Assembly: GCF_003858535.1 (NCBI RefSeq)
Contig: NZ_RQTJ01000017.1
Location: 1-62,599, forward strand
From: Paenimyroides viscosum
Lineage (GTDB): Bacteria; Bacteroidota; Bacteroidia; Flavobacteriales; Flavobacteriaceae
Length of the DNA: 62,599 nucleotides
Reading direction: 5' to 3'
In this document: positions 24,822 to 33,998 of the stretch, piece by piece
How the letters are laid out: every line of letters begins with the position of its first letter
Numbering within the stretch: position 1 is the stretch's first letter
Made by a program: the position numbers and the translations under genes
The notes under the pieces: generated by a model
The model's database searches: none
What the model was told of the DNA's origin: nothing
What the model saw: the letters and a program-made list of their open reading frames with translations, nothing else

Positions 24822-25559
24822 TTAATAATTAATGGTATAAACTTCGTTATCTGTTGATCCGTTTTCGGTATAATTAACCGACATTCTCGTAGGATACCCT
24901 GCAATAATATGTTCTACAGGGTAAGAATAACTTTCGGAATATGTGTAAGTTGTTCCTTCGTATTCTGAAACATTTGTAACAGAAATAGGATTGTTTTCGC
25001 TAAAATAATATAAATCGAAATCGCTTAACAACAATACCCATTTAGGCGACGTTGTACCACTTAAAATACCTTTATCGTTATTATAATTTGCCGTTGTTGT
25101 AGAATTGTCGTTCACTATTTTAGCAATATTTCCTTTGGTATCGTATGAAAAAGTAGTTACGTCACCAAAACTATTAAAGTTTAAAACCTGACCTTTTTCG
25201 TTAAAATTTACCAACGTGTAATCACTATCTTCATCGGTTACCTTTGCCTGATTTGCTGTAGGGTAACTAATGGTATACGTCTCTGTTTCTGTACCACTTG
25301 GACTATTGTAAATGTTTACGAATTTTGTTACTTTACCAGAATTATCATAGGTAAAAATAGTTTCGGTATATTCGGTTTCCGAATCTTTATCTGTTATTTT
25401 TACCAATTGCCCGTTTGCGCTGTAAGTGAACAGCAAATTACCGCTTACACTGGTAATTGATTTTGGAAGTTTTTTTATATCGGCAACGTTGTCATCGCTT
25501 TTACACGAAACAAAAGTTGTAGATACTGCCACTAAAATACTTAATACAATCTTTTTCAT
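24822..25559 (-). CDS. Lipoprotein with YD-like repeats 2
   Basis: 245 residues. Lipobox TFVSC (C19). Repeats: FTYSANGQLVKITDKDSE, FTYDNSGKVTKF, VNFNEKGQVLNF, FSYDTKGNIAKIVND, and a terminal region LSDFDLYYFSENNPI. The two lipoproteins share the order of blocks and probably arose by duplication. It starts 12 bases after the DUF4625-like lipoprotein gene (25572-26012), so the two may be co-transcribed. Confidence 0.75.
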   Translation of the reverse strand: MKKIVLSILVAVSTTFVSCKSDDNVADIKKLPKSITSVSGNLLFTYSANGQLVKITDKDSETEYTETIFTYDNSGKVTKFVNIYNSPSGTETETYTISYPTANQAKVTDEDSDYTLVNFNEKGQVLNFNSFGDVTTFSYDTKGNIAKIVNDNSTTTANYNNDKGILSGTTSPKWVLLLSDFDLYYFSENNPISVTNVSEYEGTTYTYSESYSYPVEHIIAGYPTRMSVNYTENGSTDNEVYTINY

Positions 25560-25571
25560 AAATTTTTATAA

Positions 25572-26012
25572 TTATTCTGCTACCGGATAAACAATACGGA
25601 TTGGTTTGTAATATGTTGATATTCTTTGATTGATATCAGAAGCTTTTACCTTAATAACATAATCGCCCTCTGCATAGGTTTCGGTACTAGATTTTGACGG
25701 TAATAATACTGTCTGTTTTTGATTAATCTCATTAAAATAGCCGTTTAAATCGAATACTTTTTCGGCAACAGTAAACTCTTTTGGTAAAGACTCTTTTGAA
25801 TAAATTTCAAAAGAATATTCATAAACACCTGTTTGATCGGTAAACATAAAGTTCATGAATAAATCTTCTCCGAATTTGAATTCTTTATTGTCTGGAATAT
25901 TGGTAATTTCAATTGTAGGACCAACAGTATCGGGGTCTTCATTGTTACAGCCTACAAAAGTAAAGGCTGATGTCATTAAAAACAAAAGGCTTATTTGTTT
26001 GAAAAATTTCAT
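25572..26012 (-). CDS. DUF4625-like lipoprotein
   Basis: 146 residues from ATG 26012 (MKFFKQISLLFLMTSAFTFVGC; an earlier ATG is at 26024). The mature part starts GPTIEITNIPDNKEFKFGED, with an Ig-like sandwich and KVKASDINQRIS. It resembles the shorter protein at 26161-26610 (TIEI.TP.D..E...GS.F). Outer-membrane anchored on the periplasmic or outer face. Role unknown. Confidence 0.7.
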   Translation of the reverse strand: MKFFKQISLLFLMTSAFTFVGCNNEDPDTVGPTIEITNIPDNKEFKFGEDLFMNFMFTDQTGVYEYSFEIYSKESLPKEFTVAEKVFDLNGYFNEINQKQTVLLPSKSSTETYAEGDYVIKVKASDINQRISTYYKPIRIVYPVAE

Positions 26013-26110
26013 AATTAAATTCATTTAATCTTCAAAGATAAACGATTAATTTCAAATTTTAGTATTTATAAAATGACCTTAAAAGTCAGATTTTAGTTAA
26101 TGTTTTAATA

Positions 26111-26140
26111 AAAAATCCCAAACCTAAACGATTTGGGATC
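26111..26140 (-). terminator. Terminator after the His-tailed lipoprotein
   Basis: ATCCCAAA and TTTGGGAT pair over eight bases, with A-runs on one side. Confidence 0.65.
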
Positions 26141-26160
26141 TATAAAAAACAATGAATCTA

Positions 26161-26610
26161 TTAATGTTGGTGATCGTGACCAATAAAAATCTCTACAAAC
26201 TGCTGATTTTGGTTACCGTTTACATCTAAAACCGTAATTCCCACATGGTAATGTTCTTCGGCAGCATCGGCAGGAATAGTAATTGCGTGCTCTAAAGTAT
26301 AGGCTGTTGGTTTGTTCGCTATTTCGCCAACAAAAGAATATTCAAAATCAGTTGCTAAAAGTTGTTTCGCTTTATGCTCGTGACCGTCATCTGCCGAATG
26401 AATTTCGATTTTATAACTTGCCAAACCTACATTGTCTACCAAATTTGCTTTTACCGTAAAAACTGATCCCGGTTCAACTTCCTGATGATCTGTTGGCGTT
26501 ATAATTTCAATGGTTGGTTTTGTTGTATCTACCACCGCATCATCGTCTGAACATGATGAAATTCCTATTAAACTAATTATTGCTAAACTTAAACTTGCTA
26601 ATTTTTTCAT
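26161..26610 (-). CDS. DUF4625-type lipoprotein with histidine-rich tail
   Basis: 149 residues. Lipobox GISSC (C20), then DTTKPTIEIITPTDHQEVEPGSVFTVKANLVDNVGLASYKIEIHS, an Ig-like domain. Histidines cluster at GHEHK, EEHYHVG and the C-terminus (GHDHQH), a metal-binding look. It follows the TonB receptor gene by 18 bases, so they are one operon. I infer it feeds metal or metal complexes to the receptor. Confidence 0.75.
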   Translation of the reverse strand: MKKLASLSLAIISLIGISSCSDDDAVVDTTKPTIEIITPTDHQEVEPGSVFTVKANLVDNVGLASYKIEIHSADDGHEHKAKQLLATDFEYSFVGEIANKPTAYTLEHAITIPADAAEEHYHVGITVLDVNGNQNQQFVEIFIGHDHQH

Positions 26611-26628
26611 GATTGATTTCTTTTTAAA

Positions 26629-28974
26629 TTAAAAGGGTATTGTTATAAAAATTTGAATGTTTCTGCCAAACTCCGGAATATCCAAAGCGCGGTAAAAACT
26701 GTTGTGATGATAGTAAACCGTGTTAAAAACATTGTTTACCTGCAAACGAATCTGTGGTTTAAAACCTTTAAAGTTAAGTACCGAACTAAATTGTGCATTT
26801 GCAATGGTATAACCCGACGTTACTTCCTCATTTTGGGCAATTCTGTTTTGCTGCAATGCCGTTTTAGTTCCAACCTGAAACTGATTTTGCTGCAACAAAC
26901 TACCGTCGTTCAAACGGTATTGAACATTGAATTGTCCGTTAATTGGGGTTGAAAACGGCAAAGGATAATCAACACCCGAATCACTAATCTGCTTATTGTA
27001 CAAATAAGCCGCCTGTGCCTGGAAACCAAATTTGTTCCACTGGTAATGCGCATCAACCTCTAAACCGGTAAGCATCGCTTTCGACTGGTCGTATTTATAA
27101 ACCTGCCCGCCGTGTGGCAAAATAGAAAACGTTCCCGTTGGTTTTAAGAAAATGTAATTAGTGAAATAATATAAATAAGCACTTGCGTTTATTTTAAAGT
27201 TATTTTTATGGAAATGCTGACTCAAATCAAAAGCCCAGCCTTTTTCTACATCTAAATTTTGATTTCCTTGTTCGTGACGAAAAGCGCCATGGTGAATTCC
27301 GTTCGAACTTAATTCCATTGCCGTTGGAAACCTGAAGTTTGATGCCACTGTAAGCGTACTTTCCCAATCGGCCGTGATTTGGTGCGATACGCCAAAGGCT
27401 ACATTTCCTCTAGAAAAATCTTTAGATAACGGCACAGCTCGTTGAGCATTCTGCAAAGCCTGATCTTCTGGTGTGCCACGTTGCGATAAATAATCGAACA
27501 AAACCTCATCAAAAAAACCGGCAACTTTTACATTGGCAACATCATATCTTGCGCCTAATTCCAAATTCCAATTGGTTGCAAAATTCCAAGTATGTTTACC
27601 GAAAATGCCTAAATTCCAACGGTCATATTCCGGCATTAAATAGCTGTAACCCGTAATATCGTTGGTTTGATACTGACTTTGCACACCTAAAATAGTAGTA
27701 TGATCTAACAGCCAGTCTTTTTTGTACGATAATTCGGCGTTCAGGGTATTCAATTTAAAATCTAACTCTAAATCAGGATTGATTTCGGGCGGAACCTGAT
27801 TGGAATAATGCGAATGAAACAAGCTGTATTCCTGACGGTGGTTGCGTTGAAAACCAAACTTAAAATCCCACACATCATGCGTGTTTAACCACTTGGCATG
27901 ATACGTCACTTTCGCATGATTTACCTGCTGATACGGCATGCCGATGTTTCGTTCTTTACCATCGGGCTTGGCATCATTCGCAGACGGAATTCCGTGTGCA
28001 CCTGAAAAAAATCCCGATTTGTTTTGAAACTGACTGATGCTCAAAATACTCTGAAAATCATCTTTTACATAACCCCATTGCCCGTAAACCGATAGTTCGT
28101 TTCCGGCAGTATTGGTCATATTTCCATTTGTCAACGGAATTTTTGTAGATAGATACGTTATTTCATCAACCGGAACCTTAAAATCGGCAAATGTGGTGTA
28201 CGTTGTTTTGAATTTATAAAAGTGATCACCTTTTTTATACGACATATTCAGTGCATTTGCCCACGATTTGTTTACACTTTGAGCCGTTGTAATGTATTGC
28301 CCTTTAAAACCATCGGTCGGAATTGTTTCGTTGTTCACTTCTATCACGCCTGCAATCGCGTCCGACCCGTGCGTAATAGTACCAACACCTTTAATAACCT
28401 CAACACTTTCGGTTGTTAAGGCATCAATTTCCAAACCGTGATCGGCACCCCATTGTTGTCCTTCCTGCTTAATACCATTTTCAGTAACAGCCAGACGCGT
28501 GAATCCCAAGCCGCGCATCATAGGTTTTGCAGTTTGTGATCCAACAGTAATGGCATCTAACCCGACAACGTTTGACAATGTTTTTGCCAAACTGTTGCTG
28601 TAATTATCCTGAAGATATTTCTGTGTAACTTTCTGCTGATTGTAAGCTTTTTGCTGTGCGGTATGAATTACAACTGTTTCCAAGGTTTCTTCTTCACTTA
28701 AAACAACGGTAATTTGTTTTGACTGATTCAAATAAATTTTTTCCTGATAAACGCCGTAACCAGCTGCCGAAACTTTTAATGTATACGATCCGCTTTGCAG
28801 ATCCGTAAAAATAAAAGTACCCGATGCATCTGTATCCACACAATTACTGCTTAAATCAATATGGCTGTTTGCAATGGTTTCGCCCATCGTATTTTTTACC
28901 ACACCTTGTAATTGATGCTGTGCCAATATACTATAGCCAAACATGCACAAAACAACCGTTAGTAATAAACGCAT
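26629..28974 (-). CDS. TonB-dependent outer-membrane receptor
   Basis: 781 residues. Order: signal peptide (...SILAQ); CarboxypepD_reg-like domain (residues 20-100, LQGVVKNTMGETIANSHIDLS); plug (about 105-230, TVVIHTAQQKAYNQQK, LSNVVGLDAITVGS, RGLGFTRLAVTENGIKQEGQQWG-like block); then the 22-strand barrel ending IPEFGRNIQIFITIPF. The gene is flanked upstream by a His/Cys-rich exported protein and downstream by a His-rich lipoprotein, so a metal (Cu or Zn) or metallophore substrate is inferred; sequence does not show which. Confidence 0.93.
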   Translation of the reverse strand: MRLLLTVVLCMFGYSILAQHQLQGVVKNTMGETIANSHIDLSSNCVDTDASGTFIFTDLQSGSYTLKVSAAGYGVYQEKIYLNQSKQITVVLSEEETLETVVIHTAQQKAYNQQKVTQKYLQDNYSNSLAKTLSNVVGLDAITVGSQTAKPMMRGLGFTRLAVTENGIKQEGQQWGADHGLEIDALTTESVEVIKGVGTITHGSDAIAGVIEVNNETIPTDGFKGQYITTAQSVNKSWANALNMSYKKGDHFYKFKTTYTTFADFKVPVDEITYLSTKIPLTNGNMTNTAGNELSVYGQWGYVKDDFQSILSISQFQNKSGFFSGAHGIPSANDAKPDGKERNIGMPYQQVNHAKVTYHAKWLNTHDVWDFKFGFQRNHRQEYSLFHSHYSNQVPPEINPDLELDFKLNTLNAELSYKKDWLLDHTTILGVQSQYQTNDITGYSYLMPEYDRWNLGIFGKHTWNFATNWNLELGARYDVANVKVAGFFDEVLFDYLSQRGTPEDQALQNAQRAVPLSKDFSRGNVAFGVSHQITADWESTLTVASNFRFPTAMELSSNGIHHGAFRHEQGNQNLDVEKGWAFDLSQHFHKNNFKINASAYLYYFTNYIFLKPTGTFSILPHGGQVYKYDQSKAMLTGLEVDAHYQWNKFGFQAQAAYLYNKQISDSGVDYPLPFSTPINGQFNVQYRLNDGSLLQQNQFQVGTKTALQQNRIAQNEEVTSGYTIANAQFSSVLNFKGFKPQIRLQVNNVFNTVYYHHNSFYRALDIPEFGRNIQIFITIPF

Positions 28975-29036
28975 TTTGTGAATTTTTAATTTTTGTAAAT
29001 GATTTTGATTTTATTTATGCGGATGAATTAAATCAA

Positions 29037-29125
29037 TTTGTCAAGCTGAACTTGTTTCAGCTTCTCACATTTTTACATGAAGTTAATGAGATTCCAAATC
29101 AAGTTTGGAATGACTTACATGACAA
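29037..29125. repeat. Dispersed GTCAAGCTGAA/GGAATGAC-type repeat, copy 3
   Basis: TGTCAAGCTGAACTTGTTTC followed by AGCTTCTCA, and further GAGATTCCAAATCAAGTTTG-GAATGAC. The GTTTCAGCTTCTCA part also occurs at 48805-48836. It lies between the TonB gene and the His/Cys-rich gene. Confidence 0.5.
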
Positions 29126-29150
29126 TTTATTCATCGATAAATCTTACAGT

Positions 29151-29483
29151 TTAAACAAAAACCGGCGGACCGCGAAGCGAGATAAAATCAAACGAAGCAT
29201 TAACATAGCTTGTATGGTGCGTTGCGTTTAATTTGGGGTAGGTTATGGAAGAATAAAATACGATTACATCTGCGGTAACAGTTGTAAACGGACTAAAAGT
29301 AAAATGACAAATCTGACAATTATCTGAATGATGGTTTGCCAATTGATCATTTTTAGTGTGATGCGAATCTGTACTTAAAAAATCGGTAATTAAATGCGAA
29401 TAAGTGTGCGCAGATTGAAACATCAACGTTACAAGAACGCAAATGCTAAAAAACAACGATATGAAACGCTTATTTACAGACAT
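29151..29483 (-). CDS. Exported His/Cys-rich protein (DUF2946-like)
   Basis: 110 residues. Membrane helix or signal anchor at 8-24 (FISLFFSICVLVTLMF), then a short region with HTYSHL, STDSHHTKND, ANHHSDNCQICHF; the H-x-x-x-x-C-x-x-C spacing suggests metal binding. It resembles small proteins next to copper/zinc TonB receptors. It lies 20 bases downstream of the MFS gene and 176 bases before the TonB gene on the same strand. Family placement is uncertain. Confidence 0.55.
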   Translation of the reverse strand: MSVNKRFISLFFSICVLVTLMFQSAHTYSHLITDFLSTDSHHTKNDQLANHHSDNCQICHFTFSPFTTVTADVIVFYSSITYPKLNATHHTSYVNASFDFISLRGPPVFV

Positions 29484-29503
29484 GTTACAAAGTTAGAAAA
29501 GTT

Positions 29504-30679
29504 TTACATAACAGCTAACTTTTTTCTGGCGTAAACTTTAGCCGTCACAAAATAATAGTAAAACAAGGCTACAAACGATAAAACCCCACATAAAACAAAC
29601 AAATTACCTATTGCCGGTAGAACCGTGGCTAAAAAACCACTGATAACCATACCTATACCAATACCTAAATCGTAAAACGAGAAAAAAGTAGAATTGGCTG
29701 TTCCACGCTGGTCGTTTGTACCCATGTTGATAATCATGGTTTGAAACGATGGCGATGCCATACCATATCCTAAACCAATAAACAATGCCGATCCAAAATA
29801 TAATAGTTCTGATGTAGCCAATCCAAAAGCAGTATATCCCAATCCTATAATAAACAACGAAGTTAACATAAGGTAGTTTACATAACCCTTATCAAGCAAT
29901 TTTCCTGCAAAAAAACGCGATACCGCCATACCTATCGCCATAAATAAAAAGAAAAAACCGGTACTGCTTATTTTTAATTCGTTTAGTCCGAATTTAGCAG
30001 CATACGTAAACAGCATACCAAAACTAATAGCAATAAACAACACGTTTATACCAATTGGAAGAGCAGGTTTTAAAATAAAACGATCTAATGACAATACTTG
30101 CTTTGGTTTAAATTCACGTTTTGGCAGTTTAATGGTTAACGCAGTAATAAATCCTAAAATACCTACAACAATGGTACTGTAAAAATTATATTTAAACTCG
30201 AAGTTTTCATATAAATACAAGCCTATAAACGGACCAACAGACATGGCAATGGTAGTAGTTAAACCAAAAAAGCCCAAACCTTCGCCTCGGCGTTTTGCCG
30301 GAATAATATCAATAGCCACCGTACTACTGCTGGTGGTAATTACACTCCAAGTAACACCGTGCATCATTCGGGCAATAATAAAAAGCGTCATGGTAGATGC
30401 CCACATATATCCAAAGTAAACAAAAACAAAAAAGAAATACGCAATAAGGTACACTTTTTTACGCGAAAACGCATCTACAATATAACCAGAAAACGGACGA
30501 ACCAACAAGGTGGCTATAATATAACTTGCCAGCACCAAACCGGTTTCGGCTTCGGTTGCCCCATATTTCTCTCCAATATAAAATGGCATGGTGGTACCGA
30601 TTAAATAAAAGGCAAAACCCATTAAAAAGTTTGCCAAACAGGCTTTTAAAAAATTAGCCGTCCAAAGTTTCTCTATCAT
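29504..30679 (-). CDS. MFS transporter (12 membrane segments)
   Basis: 391 residues with 12 hydrophobic segments. The MFS loop motif is RPFSGYIVDAFSRKKVYLI between segments 2 and 3, and ITTSSSTVAIDIIPAKRRGEGLGFFGLTTTIAMSVGPFIG marks segments 4-5 as in drug-H+ antiporters of the YfcJ/YbfB-like sort. It precedes the His/Cys-rich gene by 20 bases and so may be part of the TonB operon; a link with metal export or import is only suggested by that. Confidence 0.88.
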   Translation of the reverse strand: MIEKLWTANFLKACLANFLMGFAFYLIGTTMPFYIGEKYGATEAETGLVLASYIIATLLVRPFSGYIVDAFSRKKVYLIAYFFFVFVYFGYMWASTMTLFIIARMMHGVTWSVITTSSSTVAIDIIPAKRRGEGLGFFGLTTTIAMSVGPFIGLYLYENFEFKYNFYSTIVVGILGFITALTIKLPKREFKPKQVLSLDRFILKPALPIGINVLFIAISFGMLFTYAAKFGLNELKISSTGFFFLFMAIGMAVSRFFAGKLLDKGYVNYLMLTSLFIIGLGYTAFGLATSELLYFGSALFIGLGYGMASPSFQTMIINMGTNDQRGTANSTFFSFYDLGIGIGMVISGFLATVLPAIGNLFVLCGVLSFVALFYYYFVTAKVYARKKLAVM

Positions 30680-30686
30680 ATCAAAA

Positions 30687-30719
30687 AAGAGAAAGTTTCC
30701 ACAGTGAGAAACTTTCTTT
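30687..30719 (-). terminator. Terminator after asd
   Basis: GAAAGTTTC and GAAACTTTC stem, extended by AGA/TCT pairs, with T-runs on the minus strand. Confidence 0.75.
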
Positions 30720-30739
30720 ATATTTTATGAATTATTTTT

Positions 30740-31732
30740 TTAACCTATTAAATTGTTTTGTAACAAATATTCTGCAATTTGAATGGTATTTGTTGCTGCA
30801 CCTTTTCGTAAATTATCGGCAACAATCCACATGTTTAATGTGTTTTCCTGACTTTCATCTCTACGAATACGTCCTACAAAAACCTCGTTTTTATTTTGTG
30901 CATACAAAGGCATTGGGTAGGTAAAAGTGTCTAAATTGTCTTGTACCATGATTCCCGGAGTGTTTTGAAGTATCGCGCGAACTTTATTTACATCGAAATC
31001 GTTTTCGAATTCAATATTCACTGCCTCACTATGTCCACCAACTACCGGAATACGAACTGCTGTTGCCGTAACCTTAATGGTATCATCGTCCAAAATTTTC
31101 ATGGTTTCGTTGGTCAGCTTCATTTCTTCTTTGGTATAACCGTTGTCTAAAAACGAATCGCAATGAGGAATGGCATTTTTATGGATCTGATATTTATAAG
31201 CCATTTCGCCTTTTACACCATTATATTCGTTTTCTAACTGCTGCACGGCTTTTACGCCTGTACCAGTGATCGACTGATAGGTAGAAACCACCACGCGTTT
31301 AATGGTATATTCTTTATGCAAAGGCGCCAATGCCATAACCAATTGAATGGTGGAACAGTTTGGGTTCGCAATGATTTTATCGTTTTTTGTCAACACATTC
31401 GCATTGATTTCAGGAACAACCAATTTTTTAGTAGGATCCATTCGCCAAGCCGACGAATTATCTACCACCGTTATACCTGCTTCGGCAAATTTTGGTGCCC
31501 ATTCCAAAGAAGTTTCTCCACCTGCCGAAAACAATGCCACATCGGGTTTCATTTCAACGGCTGTTTGCAAATTCACCACCTTATACTTCTTATCCTTAAA
31601 AGCTATTTCCTTACCAACCGATTTTTCCGATGCTACCGGAATTAATTCTGTTACAGGAAAATTACGTTCTGCCAAAACATTCAGCATTACTTCGCCAACC
31701 ATTCCAGTTGCGCCAACTACAGCTACTCTCAT
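30740..31732 (-). CDS. asd: Aspartate-semialdehyde dehydrogenase
   Basis: 330 residues from ATG 31732 (MRVAVVGATGMVGEVML). The longer frame to 31771 would start inside the promoter region. NADP motif GATGMVG; catalytic Cys in NPNCSTIQ; SAW block DNSSAWRMD; VVGGHSEA; family end NTIQIAEYLLQN. It makes aspartate semialdehyde for the lysine/DAP and threonine/methionine routes. A TATTTTTG box is 36 bases upstream. Confidence 0.97.
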   Translation of the reverse strand: MRVAVVGATGMVGEVMLNVLAERNFPVTELIPVASEKSVGKEIAFKDKKYKVVNLQTAVEMKPDVALFSAGGETSLEWAPKFAEAGITVVDNSSAWRMDPTKKLVVPEINANVLTKNDKIIANPNCSTIQLVMALAPLHKEYTIKRVVVSTYQSITGTGVKAVQQLENEYNGVKGEMAYKYQIHKNAIPHCDSFLDNGYTKEEMKLTNETMKILDDDTIKVTATAVRIPVVGGHSEAVNIEFENDFDVNKVRAILQNTPGIMVQDNLDTFTYPMPLYAQNKNEVFVGRIRRDESQENTLNMWIVADNLRKGAATNTIQIAEYLLQNNLIG

Positions 31733-31768
31733 AGATAAATTTGTTTTAAGATTAAAAATTTGCAGTAG

Positions 31769-31776
31769 CAAAAATA
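31769..31776 (-). promoter_or_regulatory. -7 box of asd
   Basis: TATTTTTG on the minus strand, an exact TAnnTTTG match, 36 bases before the asd ATG. Confidence 0.5.
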
Positions 31777-31817
31777 TGCAATAATTTGAATAATTTATGA
31801 TGAAATTACTGCGTATT

Positions 31818-31838
31818 AAAATCTTTTACCTGAAGTTG
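31818..31838 (-). repeat. Copy of the recJ 3' end (left edge of island 3)
   Basis: 21 bases identical to 34011-34031, inside the last codons of recJ. Read on the minus strand the copy encodes QLQVKDF followed by NTQ and a TAA stop; native recJ reads QLQVKDF then VVN and TGA. It lies just past the stop of the T9SS gene, in the recJ frame. Confidence 0.7.
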
Positions 31839-31847
31839 TTTAGCTAT

Positions 31848-33887
31848 TTATTTTTTTACAACTTTTTCTGTAGCAACGCTACCCTGAGTAGTAGTAATTT
31901 TTATAAAATACGTACCTGCTGTTACACCATGCAAGTTTATTTGATTGTTGCCGTTAAAGTTGTTTTTTTGTATTTGCTGCCCCAATACATTGTACACTTC
32001 ATAATTATGTAGGGTTTCCTGTGCTTCTATGTTTAGGATATCGTTTGTTGGGTTGGGATACACCGTTACGTTTAGTTTGTTAAACCTACCTGTGCTTACT
32101 GCTGTACCACAGGCACTTGCAGCCAGCTTGGCTACAAAGAAATCGGTGTATAATGTACCTACTAAATCTGCAAGATCATTGTTATTACTATTACGGAATA
32201 TACCATTAAAGAAAATACCACCCGTAATGTAGTTACCATCGTTATCTGCAGCTACGGCAAGTATACTATTAGATTCGTCCCCGTAACCAGGTATAACATC
32301 CATACCAACGGTTGTTCCGGTTTGTTTATTAAAACGTAACAAAACAGCATCTGCCCAGTAAAATTGCGTACGATTCGTTGAAAAACTATCCCAGGCATAA
32401 TAAGCATCTGAACCACCGAAAGCTATCTCATTGTATCGGAAGGTAAAACCTTTAAAATTCATGGGGCCATCGGTGGTAAAATTAGGGGTTCGCGCTGTAG
32501 GTGTTTTTACCCACTGTATAGTACCGCTGCTATTAAACTTTACTACTAATGGCACATTAAACTTTATAGTGGTTTGAATTGTATGAGTAGTGGTTACAGG
32601 GTTATGAGGATCATATATTTTTGGCATATTTTGCGCATAATAGTTCTGATATATTTTACCTCCAATATATACATCGGAATTAGCAGGATCTACAATTAAA
32701 GAAGTAATTTGATTAGGAGCTATAAGAGTACCGATCTTATCAGTATGTATTTCTCTGCGCCATACCTCGCTACCGTCTGTACCGTTGATTGCCAGTATAA
32801 ACGAACGTTCTACAAAGGCTTTACCACCGTATGTTAAAGTGAAAACGTTGTGTGTTATGTTCGCTGACTGCATACCTGCAATGTAATAACGGTTTAAGGT
32901 TTCATCGTATGTAAAAGAGATAACTGATGGATGTGCAAAGTCAGTTGAATCTTTTACGGGTAATACCATATCGCTTATGTAGTCTAAATTTCTATCGCAT
33001 TTTATTAATCGGTGTTGCATTAAACCTTTTTGGGTATAAGAATTATAGCCATAGTTTACTGGTACGTTAAAATTGTTGTCTAAATAATTCCCTCTTCCAA
33101 ACTTTCCCATAAAATGGATATTATCATTGCTATCAATAGCCAAATTGTATAATATAGGAGTATAAGGCTTACTTATCGACGGCTGGTTAAAATCGTTTCC
33201 TGTAAGAGGATCACTTTCTATTGCTTTCTTTTTAACAAGATTTCCGTTACTGTCGTATTTTAGCAAATAAGCTTTTTTATACATTTCATAAGGAATAGTG
33301 TAGTCAAAAGGGATCGTCCAAGAAGTAACAGGCAGTGCTACAGAATCATTTTCGGAAAAATATACAGGGTAATTTTTCTGTCCCGGCCAGTTTAAGAAGT
33401 AATCAACTTTAGCTGCTATATACACATTATTATTACTATCTAGCACAAAATTATATGCTTCATCAGACGCTCCTCCACCAATAGCACGGCTCCAACGCAC
33501 GGTACCATCACATGTAGTAGAAAATAAAAAAATATCATTGTTTTTTGAATAATTGTAGGTACTTACAGGCTGATCTTTTAGGTGTACTCCAAAAGTACCC
33601 CGAACAGTAGCAAGAAAATAGTAATTGTTATCGGTCCCTACTTTTATATCATAAATCTGTTCTGAAGTTCTGTCAAAATTGGATTGTGCCTCGCCCGTAT
33701 TCCCGTTACTGCCACCACCGCTTAATTTCCAGTCCCATTGGTAGGGTTGGGCAGCAGCAGGAATACAGAATAGAATATAGAAAATATAGAGTAAAAGGGT
33801 TTGTAAATAAGGAAATTTTGAAATTTGAAAATGATACTCCTCAATTCTTTCGGGATGACAAACCATTGTGTGTAGTTTATTTTGCAT
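31848..33887 (-). CDS. T9SS propeller-like surface protein (island 3)
   Basis: 679 residues as an open frame from 33887; the likely signal peptide is YLQTLLLYIFYILFCIPAAAQ (about residues 27-46), so the first 20 residues, which coincide with a dispersed repeat (GTCATCCCGAAAG), may not be translated. The body has repeating units such as LDSNNNVYIAAKV, IDSNDNIHFMGKFG, VDPANSDVYIGGKI, VAADNDGNYITGGIF, typical of a beta-propeller (SBBP-type). The sorting domain is LNVTVYPNPTNDILNIEAQ ... VTAGTYFIKITT ... EKVVKK. Exported by the T9SS and surface-attached. Ligand unknown. Confidence 0.8.
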   Translation of the reverse strand: MQNKLHTMVCHPERIEEYHFQISKFPYLQTLLLYIFYILFCIPAAAQPYQWDWKLSGGGSNGNTGEAQSNFDRTSEQIYDIKVGTDNNYYFLATVRGTFGVHLKDQPVSTYNYSKNNDIFLFSTTCDGTVRWSRAIGGGASDEAYNFVLDSNNNVYIAAKVDYFLNWPGQKNYPVYFSENDSVALPVTSWTIPFDYTIPYEMYKKAYLLKYDSNGNLVKKKAIESDPLTGNDFNQPSISKPYTPILYNLAIDSNDNIHFMGKFGRGNYLDNNFNVPVNYGYNSYTQKGLMQHRLIKCDRNLDYISDMVLPVKDSTDFAHPSVISFTYDETLNRYYIAGMQSANITHNVFTLTYGGKAFVERSFILAINGTDGSEVWRREIHTDKIGTLIAPNQITSLIVDPANSDVYIGGKIYQNYYAQNMPKIYDPHNPVTTTHTIQTTIKFNVPLVVKFNSSGTIQWVKTPTARTPNFTTDGPMNFKGFTFRYNEIAFGGSDAYYAWDSFSTNRTQFYWADAVLLRFNKQTGTTVGMDVIPGYGDESNSILAVAADNDGNYITGGIFFNGIFRNSNNNDLADLVGTLYTDFFVAKLAASACGTAVSTGRFNKLNVTVYPNPTNDILNIEAQETLHNYEVYNVLGQQIQKNNFNGNNQINLHGVTAGTYFIKITTTQGSVATEKVVKK

Positions 33888-33998
33888 AAGTCATTGTTTT
33901 CAAGTTAACTAAAATAATGCAATATGCAATTTTTTAACTTAAAAAACAACCAATACCATAGATTATAAATAATAATTTGATACATATGCATTCATTTA

